Below, piece by piece: positions 49,249 through 61,222 of a stretch of DNA of 64,000 nucleotides (position 1 is the stretch's first letter; each line of letters begins with the position of its first letter). Below the pieces are notes generated by a model that was given only the letters and a program-made list of their open reading frames with translations, did not search any database and was not told the origin of the DNA. Source of the stretch: Piper betle (lineage: Eukaryota > Streptophyta > Magnoliopsida > Piperales > Piperaceae). The DNA is taken from positions 186,001 through 250,000 of the forward strand of contig JAURVB010000705.1 of NCBI GenBank assembly GCA_033002965.1, read 5' to 3'. Position numbers and translations under genes: made by a program.

Positions 49249-52200
49249 CTAGTCCATTCCCTCATGGTAACAGTTGTAAACCATGAAGTTATCATACAAG
49301 AGAGATCCACCTTGATCGTAATGAAGAAGGAAATAGCACTGGTCACAAAAATATGAAGGGTTCTCTCGTGCCCACTTGTCGTCAACTGTGATCCTTGTTG
49401 CATGATAAATATTGCAGATAGAGCATTTAAGACGACGCTCTCGATGTTGATATGCGATAATTGGGTAAGCCAATCGGTTCTGAACATCTTCAGGGTGAAT
49501 CAGTCTCAAGTCTCTAACCACTATAATATGTTTGCAATCACCCTGCATAGTAATTAGAGAGGAGAAAATTGAATTGAAATTGTTTGGAAAGAACAAACAA
49601 TGTCTCCATGAACACAAGAAGAATGGATATGCAGTTTCTGAAAATAATTGTCATCAGCAACAACTGAACCTTTCAATCGAGTGACTCATCTGTCTACAAG
49701 TAAACCGAGCTACAGATTCAGAGATATCTTAGATTTTTCTTTTGTGAAAACCTACATGTCCTAACATACAATGTGCTTTCTACAATCAATCCCATCCAAA
49801 GAATTTTCAACAAATATAAACCAATCATTCAATGTGCCTTATAATGAAATGACCAAACTGGCAGATTCAATGCAAAGCACAAAGTCCACAAACTACAGGT
49901 TACATTTTTTGTTTGGCAAGCTAAAGTGCTTAAGCAGTTCGGTGAAAGATGAGTGCAATACCTGGTGACAATATAGATAACCACAACCTAGCCGAAAATG
50001 CAAGTCAACAAAACGAGCATTATGCATGTTAAAAGCTCTGAATGCAGGCAAACGAGAGATCGATTCATTTCCTAGCAAAGACCTTTGCTTCTTCTGCAGT
50101 TCTGCAGATATGGCAATATATTCCCATTTTTCCAGCGCCTCCTCCTTCCTATCTCTGAGCCACTGAAATATGGGCTCACTATACCTAATAGCAGAGGAAT
50201 TCCTGAGATCATTATAAAATGCATCCTGCATATAAGAACACAAAATTAATAATAAAACACTGTCACTCAAAACAATTCACATTAAGTAAACACATCAATT
50301 TTTTTATAAGGAAACCAGAGATTACTTCAATAAGAAAATATGCAGATGTATCATGAAGCCCATTTTTTTGCATTAGGCGATCCATCTTGCAATTTATTTT
50401 ATCTCTCAGCTGAGTGAGCATCTGACTTCCTAAAACAAGTATTTCCTGCACCTGGAAAATGCAAACACATGAATTCTCTGAATTGGAGTAAAAGCGTGAA
50501 GGGAAAACATGCAGAAGTTTGTTCATCATGCACCAATTGTTATCTGTCCAAACAGTCCACCAGCTTGCATTAAGATGCTTAGCAACATTTACAACTATTT
50601 CAGACAATGACCAGAGGAAATCTTAAATAAATCATTTGGAATATTAAGCAAGAAAAAAACCCTCTCTGATAAGAGCTATAAAATACTTTTTTTGCTCCAC
50701 TAGTTGAAACTCTACCAGAACAAGGCCCACCAACAGTATATATACACCTGATGACTTTACAAGCACAGTACACAATTCTTGTCAATGAAATTGACAACAT
50801 CGTTGAAACTCCAAATTACAATAGCATGTAAATCCATTCTAACAAAACTACACTCTATTTACAGTCATAATCTGTTCCATGAGTAAGAACATATCAAAGA
50901 GAAGTTTATGCAAGCATGTTTATGAACATATTTGATCAATCATAATAATCTTAAATTTCATAGCATATACCCAGCCCCAAATTCCATGATATCTTGAAAA
51001 GCTATATAAGAATAAGTTAAATAAAAGAAGCATCACTCTTTAGGTAGGTAACCACTAGTTTAAAATACCTTTAGGTTTGTTCGCTTACTATCAAAAACAT
51101 CAACAGTAATAACAGTGTCTGGATAGCAAATAGGCACGTAATCAGTGGTTGGTGAGGACTTGGTCTGCAAAAAACACAATTATCGAGAGTGTCAGGATTA
51201 TTTACTTCAGATATAAAAGAACTCATATATCCTAGTGCATCAATACAACACATTCATAAAGTAAACAATCTTCATCATTCTCATAACAGTTTAAACAAAA
51301 AAGGAGTTGCCTTAAATTCTCATTTTGAATTTATGGCAAAAAGATAAAGATTATCAAACAGAAGGCGCATGTCCAAAGTATCAACCTACAAATTCTTACT
51401 TTCTTTGATGATCTTCAAAATATCAAGAAAAACCATCATATATATAATCCTATAAGAACAAATTACAGGTCTTTGTCAGAATGCCAGTACCAAAACCCAA
51501 AATTGCATTACTTTTAGGCAAAAATTCATCCTACTACCATTAGTGCTTTATCGTGCATAAATAATTTATGAAGAACTAGTGATAAGTAACATGCAAGCTC
51601 AATCAACCATAGGTAGCTATAGGAGACTCTGCACCTGCACTGATGAAGCCATACACATTGGCTAAAAATAAATTGTTATGCACACACCTTCTTTGATGTG
51701 GTTATACATCTAAGGGATCTCATGCTTTCGATTTTCTCTGATGTGGACACTGCCAACTCATCAATCTCGGCCGTGCCACTACATGAAGAAACAACAAATT
51801 GTGTTGACAAATAATACTTAACAAACAATAATTAAGTTAGTATAACATAGGAAAAAAAATTCTTGCTTGAAAGAATGAAGTTTGGCAACAGCTTTATCTT
51901 CATCTTGTTTTTCCTTGATCTTTGCTAGCTCTTCTACTTTTGCTACATAGCCACCCTGCAAATATATATTCAGCACACAGGATTAATGAAGAAAGTTAAC
52001 TTACTGACTACTAGGAGCATGTACAGAAGAGAAAAAAAATTCTGAATAAACACAATCACAATTAGAATCCCAATAAAAACTTTGCATAAAGCTCAAGATA
52101 GCTAAATTAACTATATGCAAGCCATTCAATTGTTCATATCAGAGTCAAACTTGAAATGGTAAACAAACGGGGATCCATGAAGCTGGATTGCAGAAGCCAC

Positions 52201-54127
52201 ACATAGATAAACTTACAATTTAGCAGATCTACAGCGGGAGGAATATGGATTTCAGCATCTCTTGCGTGTAGGGTAATTAAGGGCAAAAAAAATGTGAACT
52301 GAATGGGATAGCAACACTGCTAGAAATAGAATATGGTATTCTGTGAAAATTAATTATCCCCAAATCTTTGCAAACCACAATTTGGATGACCATTATTTAA
52401 GAGTCTATGAACTCATAGAAAAAGTAGTAGCTAAAATAGAATGTACATTATGTAATGCCTTATTCCCCCATATGCTCATTCAGGCATTCACATTTTTTAA
52501 ACTAGTAATTGTGTATCTGTTGCATAAAATTCGAAGCATGGCACAAAACCAAAATAAAAAAGCATTTCTTTTTCTACCACCTAATCCTAGATATAGGTTG
52601 AGGGCATGGATCCTAATCCAGGCCAAACACCTTTATTGATGACAACCCCCTTCATCTGGGCTTCAGACCAGCAATGCATGAACATCAGTGGATGACTCAA
52701 AATCAAATGAAGCATAAGAAATAAAATATCATATAGAATTTTACGCACAATAACAAAACAGAAGCCGGTGATTATATACATTTCATAGGAATATAAAAAC
52801 AAAACATACTTCAAGCTCTTCTGCACGAATCTCTCGGTCAAAAGCTCTCCCCTTCTTTTTGTTCTTTCCTTTTCTCACAGCACGAGATAGAGTAGAGGAT
52901 CTTCTGCTTTCATGCGATCTTTTGGCCAAACCACTAGCATCTATACTGCAATTATCCATTCCTAACAATTCTAAGCTTGTATTGCACGGCCTTCCAAGAC
53001 AATAAAAGAAAACTTACAGTCAATACAAGAAAAAAAACATCTAATATGGCAAAATTAAAAGAAACAAAGTCAAGAAGTAAGGAAAACAAGTTGCCTACAT
53101 TTCACCATTGTTTTCCTCAGCATTATGAAATGATGATTCAACTCGCTCTTCATCCTGCACCACAGCACAAGGAAAACATCATATTTTTACGTGACTTGAA
53201 ATTTGAAGACTTACAAATTCTTCTAACTATAAGACAGGGAAGTGCCTTAAAAGCTTCCTTGAGGGCTCTTCGTACAAGTTCTTCCTCGGAAAGAATTTTA
53301 AGGTCATCAACCCTATAAGGAATGAAACAAACAGCTCAAAAGAAGTTTCACAGAGCTGTGTAATGTGATAAATCTCATCCAGTAAATGAAGTGGTTAGAT
53401 ACATAACAAGAAAAGCAATTAATTTCCTTAACGTCGATGTCATCATCATCATCCTATGCCAAATAGGCACAAGTTGGGAACATGAATTTTGCGCCTTAAA
53501 TTGTTTGTTTACACACTTAAATTGAACACACTAACTATGAGCAACAAATACAAGGTTCACACAACAGCCGCCCTTCCAGTCGCAATCAGCTTAAAACTTT
53601 TAACGTAAATGAAATTATATCTTTCATTTTCTTTTTTTCCACTTTCAATCCCACTGTAAGCGATATTCAAAGCCCAAATATAGTCAAGATTATATACCTA
53701 CTTAAATTATCAGATGACAGAGAATTGAAATACCAATATCACATCCAATGCACTTCTACATTAAAAAAAATATAACGAACTTGCAGTACCGAAAAAAGAA
53801 TTGCATGTAATCACAAATGAAGTAAGAAAACGCGGAAGCGAAGAAGAACCATTACGCGAGTTCGTCTTTGAATTCAGTCGTTGAAATCGAAGAAAGCTCC
53901 GCCTCCAAACCCTGGGCCAAACCGACAAACTCGTCAGTTCAATCAGATTATCATCGGCCTGGGAAGAAGATGAGGGGGAAGCATAAGACGACCTGGAGCT
54001 CGTCGAGGACGGCGGCCTGGAAGCGGGGGATGCTGGTGATGGCGCCAACGGAGTCGGGATCGACTATTGGGCTGCCTCGGGGCACCGACACGACCGCTTC
54101 CTGCTCGGGCTGTTCGATATCCAACAT
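49249..54127 (-). CDS. SRD2: SRD2/SNAPc subunit 3, snRNA transcription activator, about 469 aa
   Basis: Eleven exons in coding order: 54127-53993, 53911-53856, 53312-53246, 53154-53099, 52945-52810, 51955-51867, 51778-51688, 51164-51069, 50451-50326, 50225-49962 and 49542-49249. All phases agree. The N-terminal third ([13 protein letters not shown]..., then an Arg/Lys-rich stretch [10 protein letters not shown]) is variable. The C-terminal half is the conserved SNAP50 domain: [47 protein letters not shown], and then a zinc-binding pattern with CSIC and FCDQC. In plants SRD2 binds the upstream sequence element of snRNA genes and is needed for snRNA transcription in the nucleus. The intron after 51867 has a GC donor. 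The end of exon 3 is uncertain: a GC donor at 53246, or a GT donor that adds six codons (53228). Confidence 0.9.
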
Positions 54128-54129
54128 GG

Positions 54130-55085
54130 CCGCCCTCGCACGGCGGCGTGCGACCGGAGAAAGTGGCCGGAAAGAGAGAACGCCGCCGCCGCCGCCGCCG
54201 ACGCCGTTAGTCCTGACGAATCTCGGCCAGGCCGTGGTCAGAGCCTAATGATCCGAACCAAATCTAATGTACTTACAATAACCTAATTCTATGAACCAAA
54301 CCAAACCCGCGTTGGAGAAAAATAAAATAAAACGAACCAAACAATTTATGACCACATTGCCCTTTTCCCGACTTCCTATTTCTCAATAAATAACATATTT
54401 TTAAGGACAGCTTAATTGTAAATAACTCGGTACGCCGTTTTTAAGATTGTCAAACAATATAACCATACATGTATGTGACATGATCCGTAACTCCCAACCC
54501 TGATTAAATTGTAAATTATCATTAAATGTACAAAATTTTAATATGTTATGAACATACATGCATACATGATGTTAAACAACAGGTCTTAAAATCTTAATTA
54601 TTCGTTGTCCCTACCCGAAAAAAATATATTTATTAGTTGTGAGACCGTACAATAAGTTACCCAACTTTTGCTATAGAGGACTGGAGTTAACTTCAAAATA
54701 ATAATTTATCTACTATATCTTTTAAAGTGGAGAAGGTTTCTAATACTCCTTACTTGTAGGTTTTTCACAAATAAACTATCTCAAAAAATAGCAGTATATC
54801 TTTTAACTACCAACAAAACTAATTGTAGGTGTTTCTCCAGTCAACTATATGCAAAAAATTGCAATAAATTATTAATTGATAACAAAATTAAGATTGGAAA
54901 AAAATAAGTCCATCAAATCATAAAATTATTTTTTTATATTTGTATATCACATATATATAAAAAACCATTATATTTATTTTTTCCTTTTTTTCTTTTAAAA
55001 TATTTTTTCAATGAATTAATTTATACAATGCCCACTTATTGCACGGGTATCTTGGATAGTTAACGTTGAAACTCATACTATTGTA
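54130..55085. other. SRD2 promoter region and AT-rich spacer
   Basis: The GC-rich part to about 54250 is the 5' leader and promoter of the minus-strand SRD2 gene; plus-strand frames there are shadows. The rest is AT-rich with no gene. Confidence 0.4.
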
Positions 55086-55088
55086 TTA

Positions 55089-55587
55089 GGGTGTAAACAA
55101 GATGATTTGAGCCGAGTCGAGCAAGGCTGTGTTTGAATTTGATATAATTTTTTGCAAGTAAATTTGAGATTGTTTGAAAGCTTGACGAACTTTAATGTAT
55201 TATGAGTCGAATCGAATTTGTCCAAAATTTATGGTATTTGGGTTTGGCTTGTGTTTGGCTCGCTATGTTTTCGAACCAAACTTGAGCTTAGTAAAATATT
55301 TATGTTTGGCTCGTACTTGACTAATATAAGATCAAAAATTTCTTTCCAATGCTATGTAAGTTTAACGTGACCCCAATAGTATTAATTAGATAAGTTGAGT
55401 CGAATACTTTTTCAAGTTTAAATACATCTTGAGCCGAACACTTCTTAACTCAAGCTCTGTTCATTATTCAATGAGTTATCTATTTTAAGCTGAGTATTTT
55501 TTTTAGCACAAAATTAACGAGCACGAGTTCAAACCGAACTAAGTTGAACGTAAAATGCTCGCGAACCAGCTTGACTTATTTATACCC
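55089..55587. mobile_element. Harbinger-like MITE, family C copy 3
   Basis: The ends GGGTGTAAACAAG and CTTATTTATACCC are good inverted repeats. The left flank is TTA and the right is ATA. The interior contains GAGCCGAGTCGAGC and CACGAGTTCAAACCGAACT, matching the word composition of copies 1 and 2. Confidence 0.65.
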
Positions 55588-55589
55588 AT

Positions 55590-58061
55590 ACTCTTGCATC
55601 ACTCCTAATTACATAGAATAGTCTAATCAAAGAGCTACTCACTGTAAAATCTCTTATCTATCTAATTGCTTATGGATAATTTTACCAATAATTAAATTAT
55701 GAAGGTCGACATCGTCAGCTACCTGCCGATAAAATAATCTATACACACACCATATATGAATCTTTGAACCATTGTCGGCAGTTTTTAGGGAGTTAACTTT
55801 TTGCAAATCCTACAAAGCAAAGCCCGAGTACAAAATCCATGACCTACCCCAAAAGCCATCCATCCATGATACCAATTCCCAAACGTAAACAAAACCATAG
55901 ATCACCTCTATATATATATATATATATACATGAGTCTTAGTCATTAAAGCCAAAAGCAAGAAATTTTTTGGGCTAATATTTAATATAAGTCGTTCGATTA
56001 TAATAAGGACCTAAATCTATTTTTCTAAAAGAAAATCTTAAAACCTCTTTCCCCCTAACGGCACATGTTAGCCAAATCTTATCTCGGGTGGCTATATCTA
56101 GCCCCCCACAGGCCAAATATGACGTTTAGAATCTAACTGTTATCGGCCAAGTCCAATCGCCCCGGGATAGATCAGGCCAGCCTCCGTCCACATTCAGGTA
56201 GCCAACGACTTTTAAAAAAAAAATTATCCAGGCTGGCAGCTAGGTTTTGGCTACATCTGGCAGCCAGTGAATGAGGGGGTGAAAGGGTATTTTGGTTTTT
56301 TTATCCGGGCTGCTTTCTCATGACATTTGCATACCCATTTTAACAAACCCACTTAACTTTCCTTTCGCGTCAAGCTGGGAATCCCTTCGTCGAACTCAAA
56401 AAACACTCCATTTTACCTTTTCTTAGATTGAAATGACTGCTATATGGAGTATGTACATTATGATCACAATAGAAAACAAAAGCCATTTCCCAATTTGAAA
56501 GTTAGGGACCCATGAGGAACTATAGTTATCTTAATCTCTTTATTTCTATATACATCATGATCATTTAGTTTAAGGAATCAAGTAATTATAACACTTCCAA
56601 AAGCATATACATGATATAGATATCAATTTCTATCAATGTAGATAGACTAGATTTGAGGTCACTTTTGGGTATCATGTGAGAGAGGAGATGAAGACGGAAG
56701 AGTGGCCATCTCAACTTTCATCATTAATTTAATGCCCAAATTTCAGTTTATGGCTTCTTGTGGCAGGCGAGAGAAAGAAGCTATAGAAAGCAATGGAGAT
56801 ACCAGAATAGAAGCTTTGCAATTTGTTGAACCTGTATAAATTGAGCTTGCCATATTTAATTTGATTGTTGGTTGGGTGATCACATGATGAAGAAGAGAGG
56901 TGATGAGAAAGTCTTCAACTACATGCACAAGCAAGGTGCAGCTGATCTCGCTTCACCTGTTTTTAAAGGACTACTTTAATCTGATTATTCATACAGGATT
57001 GGAAGCCTCTTCATTAATGCATGTAGTAAGAAGTAAAGTCCAAATTGGCCCATCTTCTCCTCATTGTAGCTCCTTGAAGTGATAAACAAGAACCCCCATT
57101 ACTAATCAATTAAGAACCCAACTGATTAATAACAGATTATTGACATTACAGATTGTAACATCCCACCAACTACTTTGAGTAAGAAGGCAATAAGATAGAC
57201 TGAAAAAGTCCCTTTTATTCAAGATCATTTAAGTTTATTAGTTTGTGGCACAATGCACTCTTCACATCCGAGTTAAACTCCAATATTGTTGATCATGACT
57301 ATAAATTGACAAGACTCCATGTTTGGCTTAGACTCTTGAATCAAGTGTTAAAATATCATTGAATTATTTGGTTAAATAGGGAGTTATTAATTGCTAATAC
57401 AAGTTATGAACCAGCCACTCAATTGTCAATCTAAAAATACACACACACATAAATATTATATATATATATATATAACACGTACACCCACCAAACTTCAGAT
57501 CTACCAGCTTTATGGGTTAAATTCAATGATTATTAGAAGTAACCCTATGTCAACTTGAAGTTGATACCGAATCTATATAAATAAAGGGTCGAGTTCGAGC
57601 CCTGAATTATTAAACTAATTATTTACAGTGATGTCTAATTGTGTGTTATAGAGGTGACACTGTTGATCTTCTCGCACGAAGACGGTGGGAGATTATATAT
57701 TGATGCAGGTAAGCCTGTGAACATCCGAGGAGGAAAGTCTGCAGTTTGAATTTATTTATGGCACTTCGAGAGGTGGCAGATGAAGATTCAAGATGTCATT
57801 AAGGTGAAGATGGGTGGGTAGGTCAAAGCTTTTATATCGCGTATAGAGGCCATTGAGCTTGAGTGGGGGGAGTAGGGCCATGGTGGTAGGTGACGCAGAG
57901 AAATCACGGAAAAGACAGTCAAATAGATTGTAAGGAAAGAGCATACCACCCCTTGTTCTAAAGATGAGTTGTGGGTCATTTTCTTTGGTGCTCTTCTTGC
58001 CAGTATATGTTCTGATCCAGTTTTACTAGTAATGGAGAGGTGAGGGAAGGCCGCAAACTTG
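55590..58061. other. Intergenic upstream of the Neprosin gene
   Basis: It contains a TA run (55911-55928), the GGCCAG-type repeat at 56050-56285 and another TA run (57459-57473). Open frames at 56743-57082 and 57756-58194 are not supported by a family or by splice signals. No TATA box is clear. Confidence 0.35.
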
Positions 58062-61000
58062 ATGGCGCAGAAAGAAAAGGGAAGCTATCCTTCAAGTTGG
58101 CTTCCTTGTCTTGCCTTTTCTCTTCTTCTCCTACACCAACCAACAAATGCTTTGGCTTTGAATTACACAACATTCCGTAGACAGGTCTCACCACTAAGAC
58201 TCGCTAGAATACAGAAACACTTGGATAAGATCAACAAGGCCTCCGTGAAGACCATTGAGGTAATCAAGCGAGGGACATCAGAATCAACTCCTTGTCATGC
58301 TTTCCGTCATTTCAATTAATGTTTGTGCAATTTGGGTATTGAAGTTTTTATTGTTTGAACAGAGCCCAGATGGAGATGTCATAGATTGTGTGCACAGACG
58401 ACGTCAACCAGCTCTAGATCATCCGCTGCTGAGAAAGCATAAAATTCAGGTATATCTAACACAATGGGGACATATGTATAACAGACACAAGCATCAATTT
58501 CTACATAAATATTCTTAACGCATTCAACTGATCGCTGCTATAGAGAGAGCCGTCAGCAATGCCAAAAATCGGAAAGAATTCGGGGACCAATAACAGCACC
58601 GGCGAGGCAAGAACATGGCAGACGTGGCTAGCCGGTGGGCATTGTCCAAAAGGCACAGTACCTATAAGAAGAAGCTCCGTAGACGACGTCCAAAGAGCCA
58701 AGTCCTTGTTCGACTATGGCAAGAAGCACCCCAGAAGGATTCCTCTTGCCAAGTTCGCTGAGGCACCGGATGTTGTCAGTGGCAATGGGCATGAGGTAAT
58801 CTTTCCTTCTTTAAACAATGCTTCATCCCTGCAACACAATAACTTCATGCAATTTCCACCATTTCATGACCGAACAGGTCATGGCGGTGCAGTAGATGTC
58901 CTTGTGCTCAGAGCTGCATAGCTAGCTCAGTTTTGAGTCCTGCATCGACCATCTAACTCTTTCAAATGGGCAGTCAAGATTCAGATCTTCAAGCCACTGT
59001 TTTAAATGTGGCATAGGCCAACCAAGTTGAACCTGATTTATAACATATTATATTAAGGAAACATGTTGCAAGTTCTTTTGAACTTATCTTTACTATTCAT
59101 ATAATAAAGGTCAAGATGATGCACTCGTGTATATAATGGGTTCACAATCAAAAGGTAGACATGAGGGCTAGCTGCGTGATGATTAATTGGAAAACTACAT
59201 TTTGAGCATGATTGATGTGTTTAATCTGTTGAACAGCATGCAATTGCGTATACGGCATCATCAACAGAGATATATGGGGCCAAGGCGACTATAAACACTT
59301 GGGACCCTGCAATAGAGGTTGCCAATGAGTTTAGCCTCTCACAGATCTGGATCCTATCTGGTTCTTTTGATGGCTCCGATCTCAATAGCATTGAAGCTGG
59401 TTGGCAGGTATTTACTCCCTTTCCTCCAACAACACAACGACCCAGAAGCCCAAAAAACTAATTAGTAGTTAATCACTGTTTTTATTGTTTAAATCAAGAA
59501 AAAATTTTGGGTCAGCCTGCAAGCGACGCCGATGAAGATGCCGTATGTCTCCTCAATCGTCCCTAGAATTGATAGTGGAGATGCTCGGCGTCGCTCCCGG
59601 GCGGACCCAAAACCCACTCTTAAATCAAATGCCCAGTATTTTCTATCCTTTTACGAGTTTTGTATTTTCTTTTAAAATATTATTTTTGCAAAATACTTGT
59701 ACCCATTTTTAAAGTTAAGAAAGAAGGTTTCTAAAGAATGGATTCTTCTAGTCAGGTTAGCCCGGAGCTATACGGCGACAGCAGGCCAAGATTGTTCACA
59801 TATTGGACGGTTAGATCTCACTCTCCAACAATTACATTCAACGCATTAGTAATTTACAAGCAAAAGTTCCTATGTTACTCTTCCCCGTGCAACAAGAAGC
59901 TTCCATGTCTCATGCTAACTCAGACATGCATTTATGTGTTCGTGTAGTATACTTGGATTATTGTAGCAAATAAACAATTTATTTACCATTTCCCGTTGTC
60001 ATAAGTTGTGTGCTTGTTCAACAGAGTGATTCATATCAAGCAACCGGGTGCTACAATCTCTTGTGCTCCGGGTTTGTACAAACCAACAAAGACATTGCCA
60101 TTGGAGCAGCCATATCTCCTGTTTCTTCCTTCTCTGGCAGCCAATTTGACATCACAATCCTCATATGGAAGGTATGTTTTTCATGGCACTTGATCATATA
60201 CATCTTCCCCTACATGTAAATGTAACCACAGTATGCTTTGAAAAAAAAATCTAAGCATAATATAAAGTAATTTAGGCTCAATGGTTGACAAGTACTCCTA
60301 GGATTCTAACAATTGCATTAGAATGTATTTATGCATACTTTTCCTTTAAGCTACAGAAACAAGACAAATGTTTCAACAAAACAGGGCATTGGCCATTAAG
60401 CTTCCATTAAAATACATGGAAAGCAGCTATTGCGCCTGCACTGGCGCCTTGGCTCTCTGAGCTGCTCCTCTCCTCTTTTCTTACAAAACAACAGTTAGTC
60501 AAATCCATTGGCAAACTTTCATGACCTAGGAGTTCCAACTTGACGCCATGAATTTAAGGTCATGCATACCAGCGGTGGCCAAGACTTGAACAAGTATGTA
60601 CATATATCAAAATCATTCTTATTAGTAGGTCAAACTCACTGTTTCTACGTAAGTTTTGCTTGACTTTAGGGAGCTGTACTAGTTGTACCCGTTCTGCTCT
60701 AGCAACCATTCATGAATGATTAGGCAAAATATATGATACCCAATGTTATTAGCTAGTGATCAGTGGTTTAATGATTTCGACTCACCTTAGTGTTGCACGT
60801 TCCAAATCAAAATCAAATTTATGTTTCTCTGATTTCAGGACCCAAAGGTGGGTAACTGGTGGATGAGCTTTGGAGAGAAAACACTAGTAGGGTACTGGCC
60901 AGCGGAACTGTTCACTCACCTGTCCGACCACGCCACCATGATCGAGTGGGGTGGAGAGGTGGTGAACAGCCGCTCCAGGGGCGAGCACACCTCAACCCAG

Positions 61001-61222
61001 ATGGGCTCAGGTCACTTTGCCGAGGCCGGTTTTGGCAAGTCGAGCTACTTCCGCAACCTCGAGATTGTTGACGCCGATAACAACCTCGGCGCGGTTCACC
61101 ATGACCACCTCTCCGTCCTTGCCAAGAACCCTAACTGCTACAACATCAAGAGCTCTTACAACGACGAATGGGGCACCTACTTCTACTACGGGGGACCTGG
61201 AAATAATCCTCAATGCCCTTAG
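58062..61222 (+). CDS. Neprosin-domain secreted protein (glutamic peptidase family), 430 aa
   Basis: Seven exons, all phase 0 with GT-AG ends: 58062-58259, 58363-58449, 58544-58795, 59237-59407, 59756-59809, 60025-60171 and 60839-61222 (1,293 nt). A signal peptide is visible (about residues 1-36, [20 protein letters not shown]). The Neprosin activation segment follows ([32 protein letters not shown]). The Neprosin domain covers roughly 180-428: [42 protein letters not shown] and [20 protein letters not shown]. Neprosin of pitcher plants is a prolyl endopeptidase with two catalytic glutamates. Here Glu210 (NEFSLSQ) and Glu343 (GGEVV) are the likely equivalents, by inference. The exon 3 start (acceptor before 58544) was chosen because it keeps phase. 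Most plant relatives have no known substrate. No lesions seen. Confidence 0.88.
59501..59613. repeat. Intronic hairpin, arms of about 32 bp
   Basis: The arms ATTTTGGGTCAGCC...AGCGACGCCGA (59504-59532) and TCGGCGTCGCT...GGCGGACCCAAAAC (59585-59611) are imperfect reverse complements, with a loop of about 50 nt. The hairpin lies in intron 4 of the Neprosin gene and is GC-rich against an AT-rich background. The size and form fit a tiny MITE or a miRNA-like foldback. Confidence 0.7.

Noticed and set aside
53868..54248. 126-codon plus-strand frame
   Set aside because: It is the antisense shadow of SRD2 exons 1-2 and their leader.
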